A DNA stretch of 64,000 nt, taken from positions 1 through 64,000 of the forward strand of contig JBJHBW010000008.1 of NCBI GenBank assembly GCA_050485685.1, in the 5' to 3' direction. The DNA comes from JBJHBP01 sp050485685. GTDB taxonomy: Bacteria; Pseudomonadota; Gammaproteobacteria; Steroidobacterales; Rariloculaceae. Numbering within the stretch: the stretch's first letter is position 1; each line of letters starts with the position of its first letter. The translations under genes and the position numbers were made by a program. This document shows positions 16,401-22,721 of the stretch, piece by piece. The notes below the pieces were generated by a model. That model saw only the letters and a list, made by a program, of their open reading frames with translations, ran no database searches and was not told where the DNA came from.

Positions 16401-17960
16401 ATTCAGCGTGCCGATGACCTGTTCCGCCGGCAGCAGCACCGCGTCGTAGTCGAACTGGTCCGGAATGGCGCCGCCGTTGGTGACGGCCGTCAGCTGCGCG
16501 CCGCGCCGGCCGCGCAGTATTCCGTTCACGCGGTCAAAGTGAAGATAGGCACTGCGCCGGCCACGCTGTGTGCTGAAGCCGTCGGCGAGCATGCTGACGA
16601 CCGCATCGAAGGTGTCCCGTGTCAGATTGCGATAGCAGGCGGCACCTTGGAACCTGGCGAACAGCACATCAGCCGGCCATTCCTGCATACCCACTTCAGC
16701 CACGATCTGCTGGGCGAGCACGTCACGCGCGCCGTCGCAGAGGCGGATCGCGTCCAGTTCGCCGCGGCGCACGCTGTCCAGCAATGCCACGCATTCCACG
16801 AGTTCGTCGCGCGACAGCGGGAACAGGCGCCCTTTGGGCACACGGTCCAGGCCGTGGCCGGAGCGGCCTACACGCTGCAGGAATGCCGCGATGGCTCTCG
16901 GCGAACCCAGCTGACAGACCAGGTCCACATCGCCGATGTCGATGCCAAGCTCCAGCGATGAAGTCGCCACCAGCGCGCGCAGTTGCCCGGCTTTCAGCCG
17001 CTGCTCTGCGTTCAGGCGCAGCTCCTTCGACAGCGAACCGTGGTGCGATGTGACCTCGGCCTCACCCAGCCGCTCGGCGAGGTGACGCGCGACGCGCTCG
17101 GCATGGCGACGCGTATTCACGAACACCAGCGTGGTGCGGTGTTCGCCGGCCAGCGTCGCGATGCGGTCGTAGATCTCGGTCCAGACCTCGTTCGACATGA
17201 TCGCTTCCAGCGGCGATCCGGGCAGTTCCAGTGCGATGTCGCGTTCGCGGGTGTGGCCTTCGTCAATGATTGTGCACGGCGCGTCGGGGTCGCCGGTGAG
17301 ATACGTCGCGATCGTGGCCAGCGGTCGCGTGGTGGCCGAGATGCCGACGCGCGTGGGCGGCGCATGACCTGCGCCTTCGCACAGCGCATCCAGTCGCTGC
17401 AGCGAGAGCGCCAGATGCGCGCCACGCTTGTTGCCTGCCAGCGCATGAATCTCGTCGACAATCACGGTTTCAACCGTTGACAGCATGCGCCGCCCGGAGT
17501 CGGACGTGAGCAGGATGTAAAGCGACTCCGGCGTCGTCACCAGAATATGCGGCGGGCTGCGACGCATGCGAGCACGTTCGCTCTGCGGTGTATCGCCGGT
17601 ACGCACCCAGGCACGTATCGGTGCATCGCCCATCATGCGCGCCGCCAGTTCGCGGCGAATGCCTGCCAGCGGCTTCTCGAGGTTCTTCTGCACGTCGTTC
17701 GACAATGCGCGCAGCGGCGAGATATAGAGCACACGGGTCGCGTCCTGAAGTTCCCCCGCCGCGGAACACGCGCTGTGCACCAGCGCGTCGATCACGGCCA
17801 GAAAACCCGCCAGCGTCTTGCCCGAGCCGGTGGGCGCACTGATCAGCGTGGTCTGCCCGGCGGCGATGGCTTCCCAGGCAGCAAGCTGCACGGCGGTGGG
17901 TGCAGTGAACTCACCGGCAAACCAGCCGGCCACGGCCGGGTGAAAACGCTCAGGCAGCAT
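13488..17960 (-). CDS. lhr: Lhr-type large DEAD/DEAH helicase
   Basis: At 1490 residues this matches the long form of Lhr. The N-terminal helicase core has Walker A (APTGSGKT, about residues 42-49), ISPLRALSND (Ia), TTPESLY (Ib), DEIH (motif II), SATTRP (III) and a C-terminal RecA domain with VATSSLELGIDIGDVDLVCQLGSP and QRVGRSGH (V, VI). A winged-helix and the Lhr core follow, then a long C-terminal domain of several hundred residues with winged-helix-like repeats. Long Lhr proteins are ATP-dependent 3'-5' helicases acting on DNA or RNA:DNA hybrids in repair; some carry a linked uracil-DNA glycosylase activity. A hexanucleotide repeat inserts a Gly-Ala tract near residue 600. It is divergent from the P-loop protein gene with 93 bases between. 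Confidence 0.93.
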   Translation of the reverse strand: MLPERFHPAVAGWFAGEFTAPTAVQLAAWEAIAAGQTTLISAPTGSGKTLAGFLAVIDALVHSACSAAGELQDATRVLYISPLRALSNDVQKNLEKPLAGIRRELAARMMGDAPIRAWVRTGDTPQSERARMRRSPPHILVTTPESLYILLTSDSGRRMLSTVETVIVDEIHALAGNKRGAHLALSLQRLDALCEGAGHAPPTRVGISATTRPLATIATYLTGDPDAPCTIIDEGHTRERDIALELPGSPLEAIMSNEVWTEIYDRIATLAGEHRTTLVFVNTRRHAERVARHLAERLGEAEVTSHHGSLSKELRLNAEQRLKAGQLRALVATSSLELGIDIGDVDLVCQLGSPRAIAAFLQRVGRSGHGLDRVPKGRLFPLSRDELVECVALLDSVRRGELDAIRLCDGARDVLAQQIVAEVGMQEWPADVLFARFQGAACYRNLTRDTFDAVVSMLADGFSTQRGRRSAYLHFDRVNGILRGRRGAQLTAVTNGGAIPDQFDYDAVLLPAEQVIGTLNEDFAIESLPGDIFQLGNTSYRIRRIGSGKVFVEDAQGQPPNIPFWLGEALGRTDELSTSVARLRSRVGRSLNRIGAGAGAGAGAGAGAGGGAEANDDGDGESARRQRDAIALELAAECGIGAVAAGQVVEYLATAKAALGALPDDDHIIFERFFDEAGDTHLVIHSPWGSRLNRAWGLALRKRFCRRFNFELQAAALEDSIVISLGAVHSFALEEVIGYLKSATVHDVLAQAVLAAPLFGARWRWNATTALAVKRFRNGRRAPPQFQRSDAEDLLAVVFPDQLACAENLGGGDREIPEHPLVDQTMHDCLHVAMDVEGLTRLLGRIENGEVQVLCRELTSPSPLAQEVLGAKPYAFLDDAPAEERRTLAVQARRYMNPEQAADLGRLDPGAIARVREEAWPDVRDAEELHEALALLGFVTEAEGRALAGNMTTVRDPGVENGGDTGPWFEALLQARRAGVFRPAGGERLWVSAERFAELELACADGTVEGERPAQLPAPANAPVNSDEALTELVRSRLEGLGPVTASELAKPLGMPEAVLAVALIRLEQEGFAMRGSFSGTVEEWCDRRLLARIHRYTLKRLRSEIEPVSLADYQRFLFSWQGLGEERREGEEAVYAVLTELEGLALPAVAWERDILPARIAGYGGDLMDRLSASGRVVWWRPRPSGAPASARPTTVAASPIMLVPRTSLTHWRVLAERDDAGDAPLSTAAERVHGALADHGALFFIELVERTGLLRVQVEQALGELVARGMVTADSVNGLRALLVPAGRRRGFHGRSRRRAAVSFDAAGRWALIPALNADRGQLAMEAAEHAARTLLNRYGIVCRATLARESSLPPWRELLGYFRRWEARGEIRGGRFVEVLGGEQFALADAVERLRRLRRNAADEEWIALSAADPLAMTGLAGASTRVPALAGHRVVYRNGVAVAAQTAAGVNWLVTADDTLRARVHAMLGPGVRDTAAGRRHRSAYL
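16141..16176. repeat. in-frame hexanucleotide repeat in lhr
   Basis: Six consecutive copies of CCAGCA/CCAGCG encode an alternating Gly-Ala tract on the minus strand, followed in the protein by a Gly-rich and then acidic stretch (EANDDGDGE). It looks like a flexible linker grown by slippage. Because the unit is six bases, copy-number change keeps the frame. Confidence 0.85.
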
Positions 17961-18005
17961 CGGGACAGCTTAAGGCAAAAGCATCGGGTGCAGCGACAAT
18001 GTCCG

Positions 18006-18011
18006 TATAAT
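18006..18011 (+). promoter_or_regulatory. -10 element candidate for the P-loop protein gene
   Basis: A perfect TATAAT hexamer lies 42 bases before the ATG at 18054. No good -35 is seen 16-18 bases upstream, so the promoter may be activator-dependent or the match may be chance. Confidence 0.4.
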
Positions 18012-18053
18012 CCGACCTTCGCGCGCCCTCCCTTTCCGCGCCCAGGTGTTGCA

Positions 18054-18890
18054 ATGCGAATGACCCGCAAGGAGTTTCTGGCCTGGCCGCACAAGGCCAT
18101 CACGCTGCTCGGCATGTCCGGCGTGGGCAAGACCACGCTGTCGTACAAGCTGACGCAGTCGGAGTGGTTTCACTACTCCGGCGACTACCGCATCGGCACG
18201 CGCTACCTCGATGAACCGATACTCGACAACATCAAGCGCCAGGCCATGCAGGTGGGATTCCTGCGCGAGCTGCTGCGCAGCGACTCCATCTATATCTCCA
18301 GCAACATCACCGTGCACAACCTGACGCCGGTCGCGAGCTTTCTCGGCAAGATCGGCCGCCCGGACCTCGGTGGGCTCGAAGTCGACGAATTCAAGAAGCG
18401 CCAGCGCCTGCATCGCGACGCCGAGATCGGCGCCATGCGCGACGTGGCCGACTTCATCGTCAAGGCGCAGGAGATCTACGGCTACGATCACTTCATCAAC
18501 GACGCCGGCGGCAGCCTGTGCGAACTGGACGATGAGCAGACCGACATCACGCTTGCCGAGCACACGCTCATTCTCTATATGCGCGCCGACGAGACCATGG
18601 AGGAAGAACTGGTGCGGCGCGCGATCAGCAACCCGAAGCCGATCTACTACAACGAGGATTTCCTCGACCGCAAGCTCGCCGAATATGTGGAACTGAAAGA
18701 TCTGGATGGCCCGAACGACATCGTGCCCGACGACTTCGCGCGCTGGATCTTCCCCGCACTGGTCGATCACAGGCGTCCGCGCTATCAGGCCATGGCCGAT
18801 CGGCACGGCTATACCATCGATGCCCACGACGCCGCATTGGTGAAATCGGAAGGTGAGTTTCTGGAACTCGTTGCCAGCGTTCTCGACTAG
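18054..18890 (+). CDS. conserved P-loop ATPase/kinase of unknown function
   Basis: This 278-residue soluble protein has a Walker A loop GMSGVGKTT at about residues 20-28, in the strand-loop-helix context of nucleoside/shikimate kinase-like P-loop folds. A later strand reading DHFINDAGGSLCELDDEQ probably supplies the acidic residue of the second site. C-terminal helices contain PKPIYYNEDFL and DDFARWIFPALVDHRRPRYQA. I recall similar proteins annotated only as ATPase in many proteobacteria; the substrate is unknown. The frame is open upstream to 17547 but that part overlaps lhr; ATG 18054 sits just before MTRKEF. It is divergent from lhr. Confidence 0.75.
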   Translation: MRMTRKEFLAWPHKAITLLGMSGVGKTTLSYKLTQSEWFHYSGDYRIGTRYLDEPILDNIKRQAMQVGFLRELLRSDSIYISSNITVHNLTPVASFLGKIGRPDLGGLEVDEFKKRQRLHRDAEIGAMRDVADFIVKAQEIYGYDHFINDAGGSLCELDDEQTDITLAEHTLILYMRADETMEEELVRRAISNPKPIYYNEDFLDRKLAEYVELKDLDGPNDIVPDDFARWIFPALVDHRRPRYQAMADRHGYTIDAHDAALVKSEGEFLELVASVLD

Positions 18891-18938
18891 CGCCGCGACC
18901 TGCCTGCGGCTTGCTGGCCTGCTGGCGTACCTGGCGCT

Positions 18939-19823
18939 TCAAAAGGCGAACGCAAGCACCCAGCTCAGCAGCAGTACCGCGAGCGTGCCGCCGCCGAAGG
19001 CAAGTTGTACACGCGGTTCCCGCGGAATCCTGACGCGCGCCAGCAGCACACCGAAACAGAAGCCGGCGATGAACCCTGTCAGGTGCGCAATGATGTCGGT
19101 GTTCTCACCACCCGTACCGGTGAACGCCAGCAGTCCTATGCCGGCCACGACCGGCGCGATGCGTTCCTTCCAAGGCGTATCCCTTAGAAAACCGGCACGC
19201 CAGGTGTAGGCCACCAGCAGGCCCAGCGCGCCGAACACGGCGGTTGAGGCACCGATCGCGCGATGCGTGCCGGCCTGTATCAGCGCGTTGAGCAGATTGC
19301 CGACCAGCCCGGACGCGACGATCGCGGCCCAGCCCAGTCCGCTGCCCAGATGGCGCGCGACGAACAGGCCGAAGAACGCGCCGAAAGCCATGTTGCCGAC
19401 GAGATGGCCGAGCTCGACGTGCAGCATCAGCGCCGTCACGGTGCGCCACAGTTCACCGGACTGCACCCGCGCAGCATGCATGTTGCCCGCACCCAGCCAG
19501 TCCAGGCCCAGCGCCATGCGACCGGCAAATGCAGCCACGGCCGCGAGCACCACGATATAGACACCAACGCCGATCCAGCCGCCGTCGATCACGTCCAGGC
19601 GACGCCGACCCGCCGGCCGCGGCTGGTTCTCCTGCAGGTAGTTCATGATCTCGGCATGCGCTTCGGCGACCGCACCGCCCGGCACGAACAGCTGCCAGCA
19701 GCCGGGTGCGGGCCCGTAACGGTGCGGGATGCCACGCGCGGCCAGCATCAGGCCGAGATCGGCGCATTCACGCTCGCTGCGGCCCTGGAATACGACGATC
19801 CAGCTGTCTGACGGGAAGGACAT
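18939..19823 (-). CDS. rhomboid intramembrane serine protease with an N-terminal domain
   Basis: This 294-residue protein has a soluble N-terminal domain (about 1-70) resembling small DUF2007-like ligand domains (WIVVFQGRSERECADLGLMLAARGIPHRY), then a rhomboid core of six to seven membrane segments. Catalytic Ser193 lies in GAST and His247 in AHLTGF; HVELGHLVGN supplies the His140/Asn144 oxyanion-side residues. This is the Ser-His dyad layout of E. coli GlpG. It should cleave single-span membrane proteins within the bilayer; the substrate is unknown. The zinc-ribbon gene starts 45 bases away in the opposite direction. Confidence 0.92.
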   Translation of the reverse strand: MSFPSDSWIVVFQGRSERECADLGLMLAARGIPHRYGPAPGCWQLFVPGGAVAEAHAEIMNYLQENQPRPAGRRRLDVIDGGWIGVGVYIVVLAAVAAFAGRMALGLDWLGAGNMHAARVQSGELWRTVTALMLHVELGHLVGNMAFGAFFGLFVARHLGSGLGWAAIVASGLVGNLLNALIQAGTHRAIGASTAVFGALGLLVAYTWRAGFLRDTPWKERIAPVVAGIGLLAFTGTGGENTDIIAHLTGFIAGFCFGVLLARVRIPREPRVQLAFGGGTLAVLLLSWVLAFAF

Positions 19824-19868
19824 GAACGCGATCCTACGGCCTTGCGCCCTTTATGGGAAAATGCCGCC

Positions 19869-20258
19869 ATGAGTGAGCAGTTGCACTGCTACCGATGCGG
19901 GACTTCGCTGGAATCACTGTCCCTGCCCCTGGGCCGGCTGGACGAATGCCCGGAATGCCACGCCGAGCTGCATGTGTGCCGCATGTGCCGGCATTACAAC
20001 CCTGCCGTTCCCCGTGCCTGCACTGAAGACGACGCCCTCGACGTTCGCGACAAGGACCGCGCGAATTTCTGCGATTACTTCAAACCCTCGCCGGATGCCG
20101 GGGACAGCGCGGAATGGCGGGCCGAGCAGAAAGCCCGGGAGCAGCTGAAAGCGCTGTTCGGCGAAGACAGCGGCGGAACGGAACCGGCGGCGGGAGATGC
20201 CACGAGCACCGCCGATGCCGAGGCATTGCGACGGGCCGAAGCGCTGTTTCGCAAGTGA
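19869..20258 (+). CDS. zinc-ribbon protein of unknown function
   Basis: ATG 19869 gives a 129-residue protein. Cysteine pairs at residues 7/10, 27/30 and 37/40, with further Cys51 and Cys68, indicate one or two zinc-binding ribbons in the first 70 residues (YRCGTSL, CPECHAEL, CRMCRHYNP). The rest is a charged, helical tail (EWRAEQKAREQLKALFGED) and a disordered acidic linker ending in a short helix. The family is common in proteobacteria but uncharacterised. An upstream ATG at 19842 in the same frame is less likely because it overlaps the region of the divergent rhomboid start. Confidence 0.75.
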   Translation: MSEQLHCYRCGTSLESLSLPLGRLDECPECHAELHVCRMCRHYNPAVPRACTEDDALDVRDKDRANFCDYFKPSPDAGDSAEWRAEQKAREQLKALFGEDSGGTEPAAGDATSTADAEALRRAEALFRK

Positions 20259-20341
20259 AGCCGGCTCGAACCGCGCCATGACCCGCGCGCGAGCACGGGC
20301 AGGCGCACTTCTGATGGCGCGTGGCGCAGCAGCGCGCGCTC

Positions 20342-20370
20342 TTGACATCCGGGTTCGCGGCCGCACACTC
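20342..20370 (+). promoter_or_regulatory. sigma-70 promoter candidate for the DUF1134 gene
   Basis: A perfect TTGACA at 20342-20347 is followed, 16-17 bases later, by a weak -10 (CACACT, 20364-20369). The start codon is about 30 bases further downstream. Confidence 0.4.
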
Positions 20371-20400
20371 GGCCTATCGGAGACGGTTGGGAGCCGGAGT

Positions 20401-20991
20401 ATGCGCGCAGCATGGACGGTCGCGGTCATCATGACCGCGGCATTCACTGCTGCCTGCGCCGGTCAGGCGCAGCGCGGCAACGCACAGGGCAGTCCACCAT
20501 CGGGCCCTGAGGCATTTCAGCGTGACGGAGTGATACGCGAGGCCGAAGCCTTTTTCGGTCGCGGCGCCCGCGGGCTTGCCGACGTGCTGAATCGCGTACT
20601 GGGTGAGCACGGCCCGCCCGACGGCTACATTCGCGGCGAGGAAGGTGGCGGCGCGGTGGGCGTGGGCTTTCGCTACGGTCACGGCATGCTGTACATGAAG
20701 GACGGCACGTCCATGCCAGTGTACTGGCGAGGTCCGTCGCTGGGACTGGACCTGGGTGGCAGTGCCGCCAAAGCCTTCATTCTGATCTACGATCTGCCGG
20801 ACGTGGACACGCTGTTCCAGCGTTACGGCGGCGTGGAAGGCAGTCTGTATTACGTAGGCGGCGTAGGCATGAACTACAACCGCAACGGCGAGACCGTGCT
20901 GGCACCCGTGCGCATGGGTGTGGGCTGGCGCCAGGGGGTCAATGTGGGCTACCTGCACCTGTCACGCGAACGGTCCTGGCTGCCGTTCTGA
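20401..20991 (+). CDS. DUF1134 (EipA-like) envelope lipoprotein
   Basis: This 196-residue exported protein has a short signal ending at Cys19 (TAAC), consistent with a lipoprotein. The mature part carries the DUF1134 signature: a helical start (EAEAFFGRGARGLADVLNRVLGEHG), then glycine-rich strands GTSMPVYWRGPSLGLDLGGSAAKAF, LIYDLPDVDTLFQRYGGVEGSLYYVGG and VGWRQGVNVGYLHLSR. The characterised relative EipA of Brucella is a periplasmic beta-barrel-like protein needed for envelope integrity. The start at 20401 is chosen for the signal peptide and the preceding GGGAGCCGGAGT; an open frame further upstream is rejected. Confidence 0.88.
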   Translation: MRAAWTVAVIMTAAFTAACAGQAQRGNAQGSPPSGPEAFQRDGVIREAEAFFGRGARGLADVLNRVLGEHGPPDGYIRGEEGGGAVGVGFRYGHGMLYMKDGTSMPVYWRGPSLGLDLGGSAAKAFILIYDLPDVDTLFQRYGGVEGSLYYVGGVGMNYNRNGETVLAPVRMGVGWRQGVNVGYLHLSRERSWLPF

Positions 20992-21009
20992 CCGGAACGC
21001 AACCTTCGA

Positions 21010-21519
21010 CTACCAGTCCTCGTCGTCCGGCACCATGTCCTGCAGGCGCTGGAAGCTTTCGCCTATGGCCTCGGCATTGTTCTCTATGAACCGTATGTGA
21101 TCGGTTGTGATCCAGTCGAACATGGCGCCGTCGCCCAGCCCGCTCATCTGAATCTGATACGTGATGAACGCCGGGATCAGGGTCGCATTGGTCAGTGCAT
21201 ACTCGCGCACCGACAGTCCCGCCCGTTCTATGGCCTGGCGTACCGGCGGCGTTGCCTCGACGGTAGCGATCATGGCACGCAGTTCCGGCTCCGAACCGAA
21301 GTCTTCACTGCCTTCATCGAGATCGTCCAGCAGCGTCGGATCGTCCTGCAGAACGGCATAGACGTTCTCGCTGGCCTGCACATAGCCACGCACCAGCTCC
21401 ATGCTCAGCCGGAAATCGCGCGGATCCAGGGAGTCGCCCTGCGCCTGGGCCAGCGCACCGGTGATGATCAGAACGGCACCGGACAGCCAGATGGCATAGC
21501 GGCGAATCGTGTCTTTCAT
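21010..21519 (-). CDS. exported protein of unknown function
   Basis: ATG 21519 is preceded by GGGAG at a suitable spacing and starts a 169-residue protein with a signal peptide (about residues 1-27, ending ALAQAQ). The mature protein is almost entirely helical and acidic: FRLSMELVRGYVQASENVYAVL, an Asp/Glu-rich loop, then LSVREYALTNATLIPAFITYQIQ and a short acidic C-terminus. Similar small periplasmic helical proteins are common in environmental gammaproteobacteria without assigned function. It converges on the DUF1134 gene with 18 bases between stops. Confidence 0.7.
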   Translation of the reverse strand: MKDTIRRYAIWLSGAVLIITGALAQAQGDSLDPRDFRLSMELVRGYVQASENVYAVLQDDPTLLDDLDEGSEDFGSEPELRAMIATVEATPPVRQAIERAGLSVREYALTNATLIPAFITYQIQMSGLGDGAMFDWITTDHIRFIENNAEAIGESFQRLQDMVPDDEDW

Positions 21520-21681
21520 GAAAGCTGCTCCCGAAAAGCTCAACACCCAGTCTAGCCCAATTCCCCCACCGGCATCAGCGCATAATGCGGCCTCATCACC
21601 GCCACCGGGCGCAGGTATCGCCCTGCAAACGTTGTGCTGCAAGGGCTGCGGGATGCTGCAGGACGCCGCTGTTGGCACGAC

Positions 21682-21710
21682 CGGACGGATGGAGTATCAA
21701 TATCCGTCCG
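21682..21710. promoter_or_regulatory. 9-bp inverted repeat in the leader of the methyltransferase-like gene
   Basis: CGGACGGAT and ATCCGTCCG are perfect inverted copies with an 11-base spacer, ending 33 bases before the start codon at 21744. It could be an operator or an mRNA hairpin; it is not followed by a T-run. Confidence 0.45.
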
Positions 21711-21743
21711 CCGCAGCCGCGGCACAGGCATGGGGAAGGTCAG

Positions 21744-22565
21744 ATGACTGCGAATTTCCTGAACACCATCGCATCACGCAGCAACCGCGGGCACATGCGG
21801 CAGGCGGCACCCGCCTGGCTGGCGTGCTCGGTACTTCTGCTGTCAATGTTCTGCGTCAACGCCGCCGCCCAGGACGGCGCAGCCGCCTATCAGATTCCGG
21901 CCGCGACCCCGGAACATATTCGCCGCGCGGTTCAGTCACCAGCGCGCACCGATGAACACCGTGCCCGCGATGCTGCCCGCAAGCCGGCGGAAGTCCTCAC
22001 TCTGTCGGGGATACAGCCGGGCGATCACATCATAGAACTGGCCGGCTTCGGGCTCTACTACACAACCATGCTGACCGAGGCGGTTGGCACGGAAGGGCGC
22101 GTAGACGTCTACGACCTGCCTTACACGGAACGTTTCGGCGGCGAGGCCGCGCGTGCATTCATCGCGAACAGGCCGAACGTGACCTACAACCTCGAGGATT
22201 ACAACACCGTCGAACTGCCACAGAACGTGGACGCCGTATTCAACGTGCTTTACTACCACGACCTGGTACCGCAGGAGATTGATACGGCCGCTTTCAATCG
22301 CAAGGTATTCGACGCGCTGAAACCCGGCGGCATCTATCTGGTCATCGATCACAAGGCCGAGGATGGCTCCGGCTGGCGCGATGCGGCGACGATACATCGC
22401 ATGGGCGTTGAGACCATCGTCGAGGAAGTGACCGCAGCCGGTTTCGAACTCGCCGTTGACAGCGATCTGCTGGCGAACCCGGAAGACGATCGCACGCAGA
22501 TGGTGTTCACGCCAGGCACGCGCGGCGCGACGGACAGGGCGCTGTTCGTGTTCCGCAAACCCTGA
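21744..22565 (+). CDS. exported SAM-methyltransferase-like protein
   Basis: ATG 21744 follows a strong GGGGAAGG site and gives 273 residues. A signal-like segment spans about residues 20-43 (WLACSVLLLSMFCVNAAAQ). The rest resembles a class I methyltransferase of the COG4798 type: DHIIELAGFGLYYTTMLTEAVG (motif I region), VYDLP (motif II), NVDAVFNVLYYHDL (motif IV) and LKPGGIYLVIDHKAEDGSG (motif VI). The motif I glycines are altered (ELAGFGLY rather than DxGxGxG). The combination of an export signal and a SAM-dependent fold is odd, because SAM is cytosolic. Substrate unknown. Confidence 0.8.
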   Translation: MTANFLNTIASRSNRGHMRQAAPAWLACSVLLLSMFCVNAAAQDGAAAYQIPAATPEHIRRAVQSPARTDEHRARDAARKPAEVLTLSGIQPGDHIIELAGFGLYYTTMLTEAVGTEGRVDVYDLPYTERFGGEAARAFIANRPNVTYNLEDYNTVELPQNVDAVFNVLYYHDLVPQEIDTAAFNRKVFDALKPGGIYLVIDHKAEDGSGWRDAATIHRMGVETIVEEVTAAGFELAVDSDLLANPEDDRTQMVFTPGTRGATDRALFVFRKP

Positions 22566-22686
22566 GTGCAGGCACGGGACGCGACCATGCACCGCCGGTC
22601 ACGCACATGACAAAGGTTTGCGGCTGCGGCAATATGGGCGGATAACTGCAAGAAAACACGGTATGGCCATCAGGAGGGGATAGCCA

Positions 22687-22709
22687 GGGATCGACACGCG
22701 GTCGATCCC
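22687..22709. promoter_or_regulatory. hairpin/operator immediately upstream of the MocR-type gene
   Basis: GGGATCGAC and GTCGATCCC are perfect inverted copies around a five-base loop, ending 12 bases before the start codon at 22722 and abutting the ribosome site. It could be an autoregulatory operator or an mRNA structure limiting translation. Confidence 0.5.
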
Positions 22710-22721
22710 GCAAGCGGGGGA

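Noticed and set aside
15468..16961. A 497-residue plus-strand ORF inside lhr
   Set aside because: It is the shadow of a GC-rich gene on the opposite strand; the helicase frame is unambiguous.
17547..18053. Extension of the P-loop protein to 447 residues
   Set aside because: It overlaps the start of lhr on the other strand and has no coding character. The Walker A loop comes shortly after ATG 18054.
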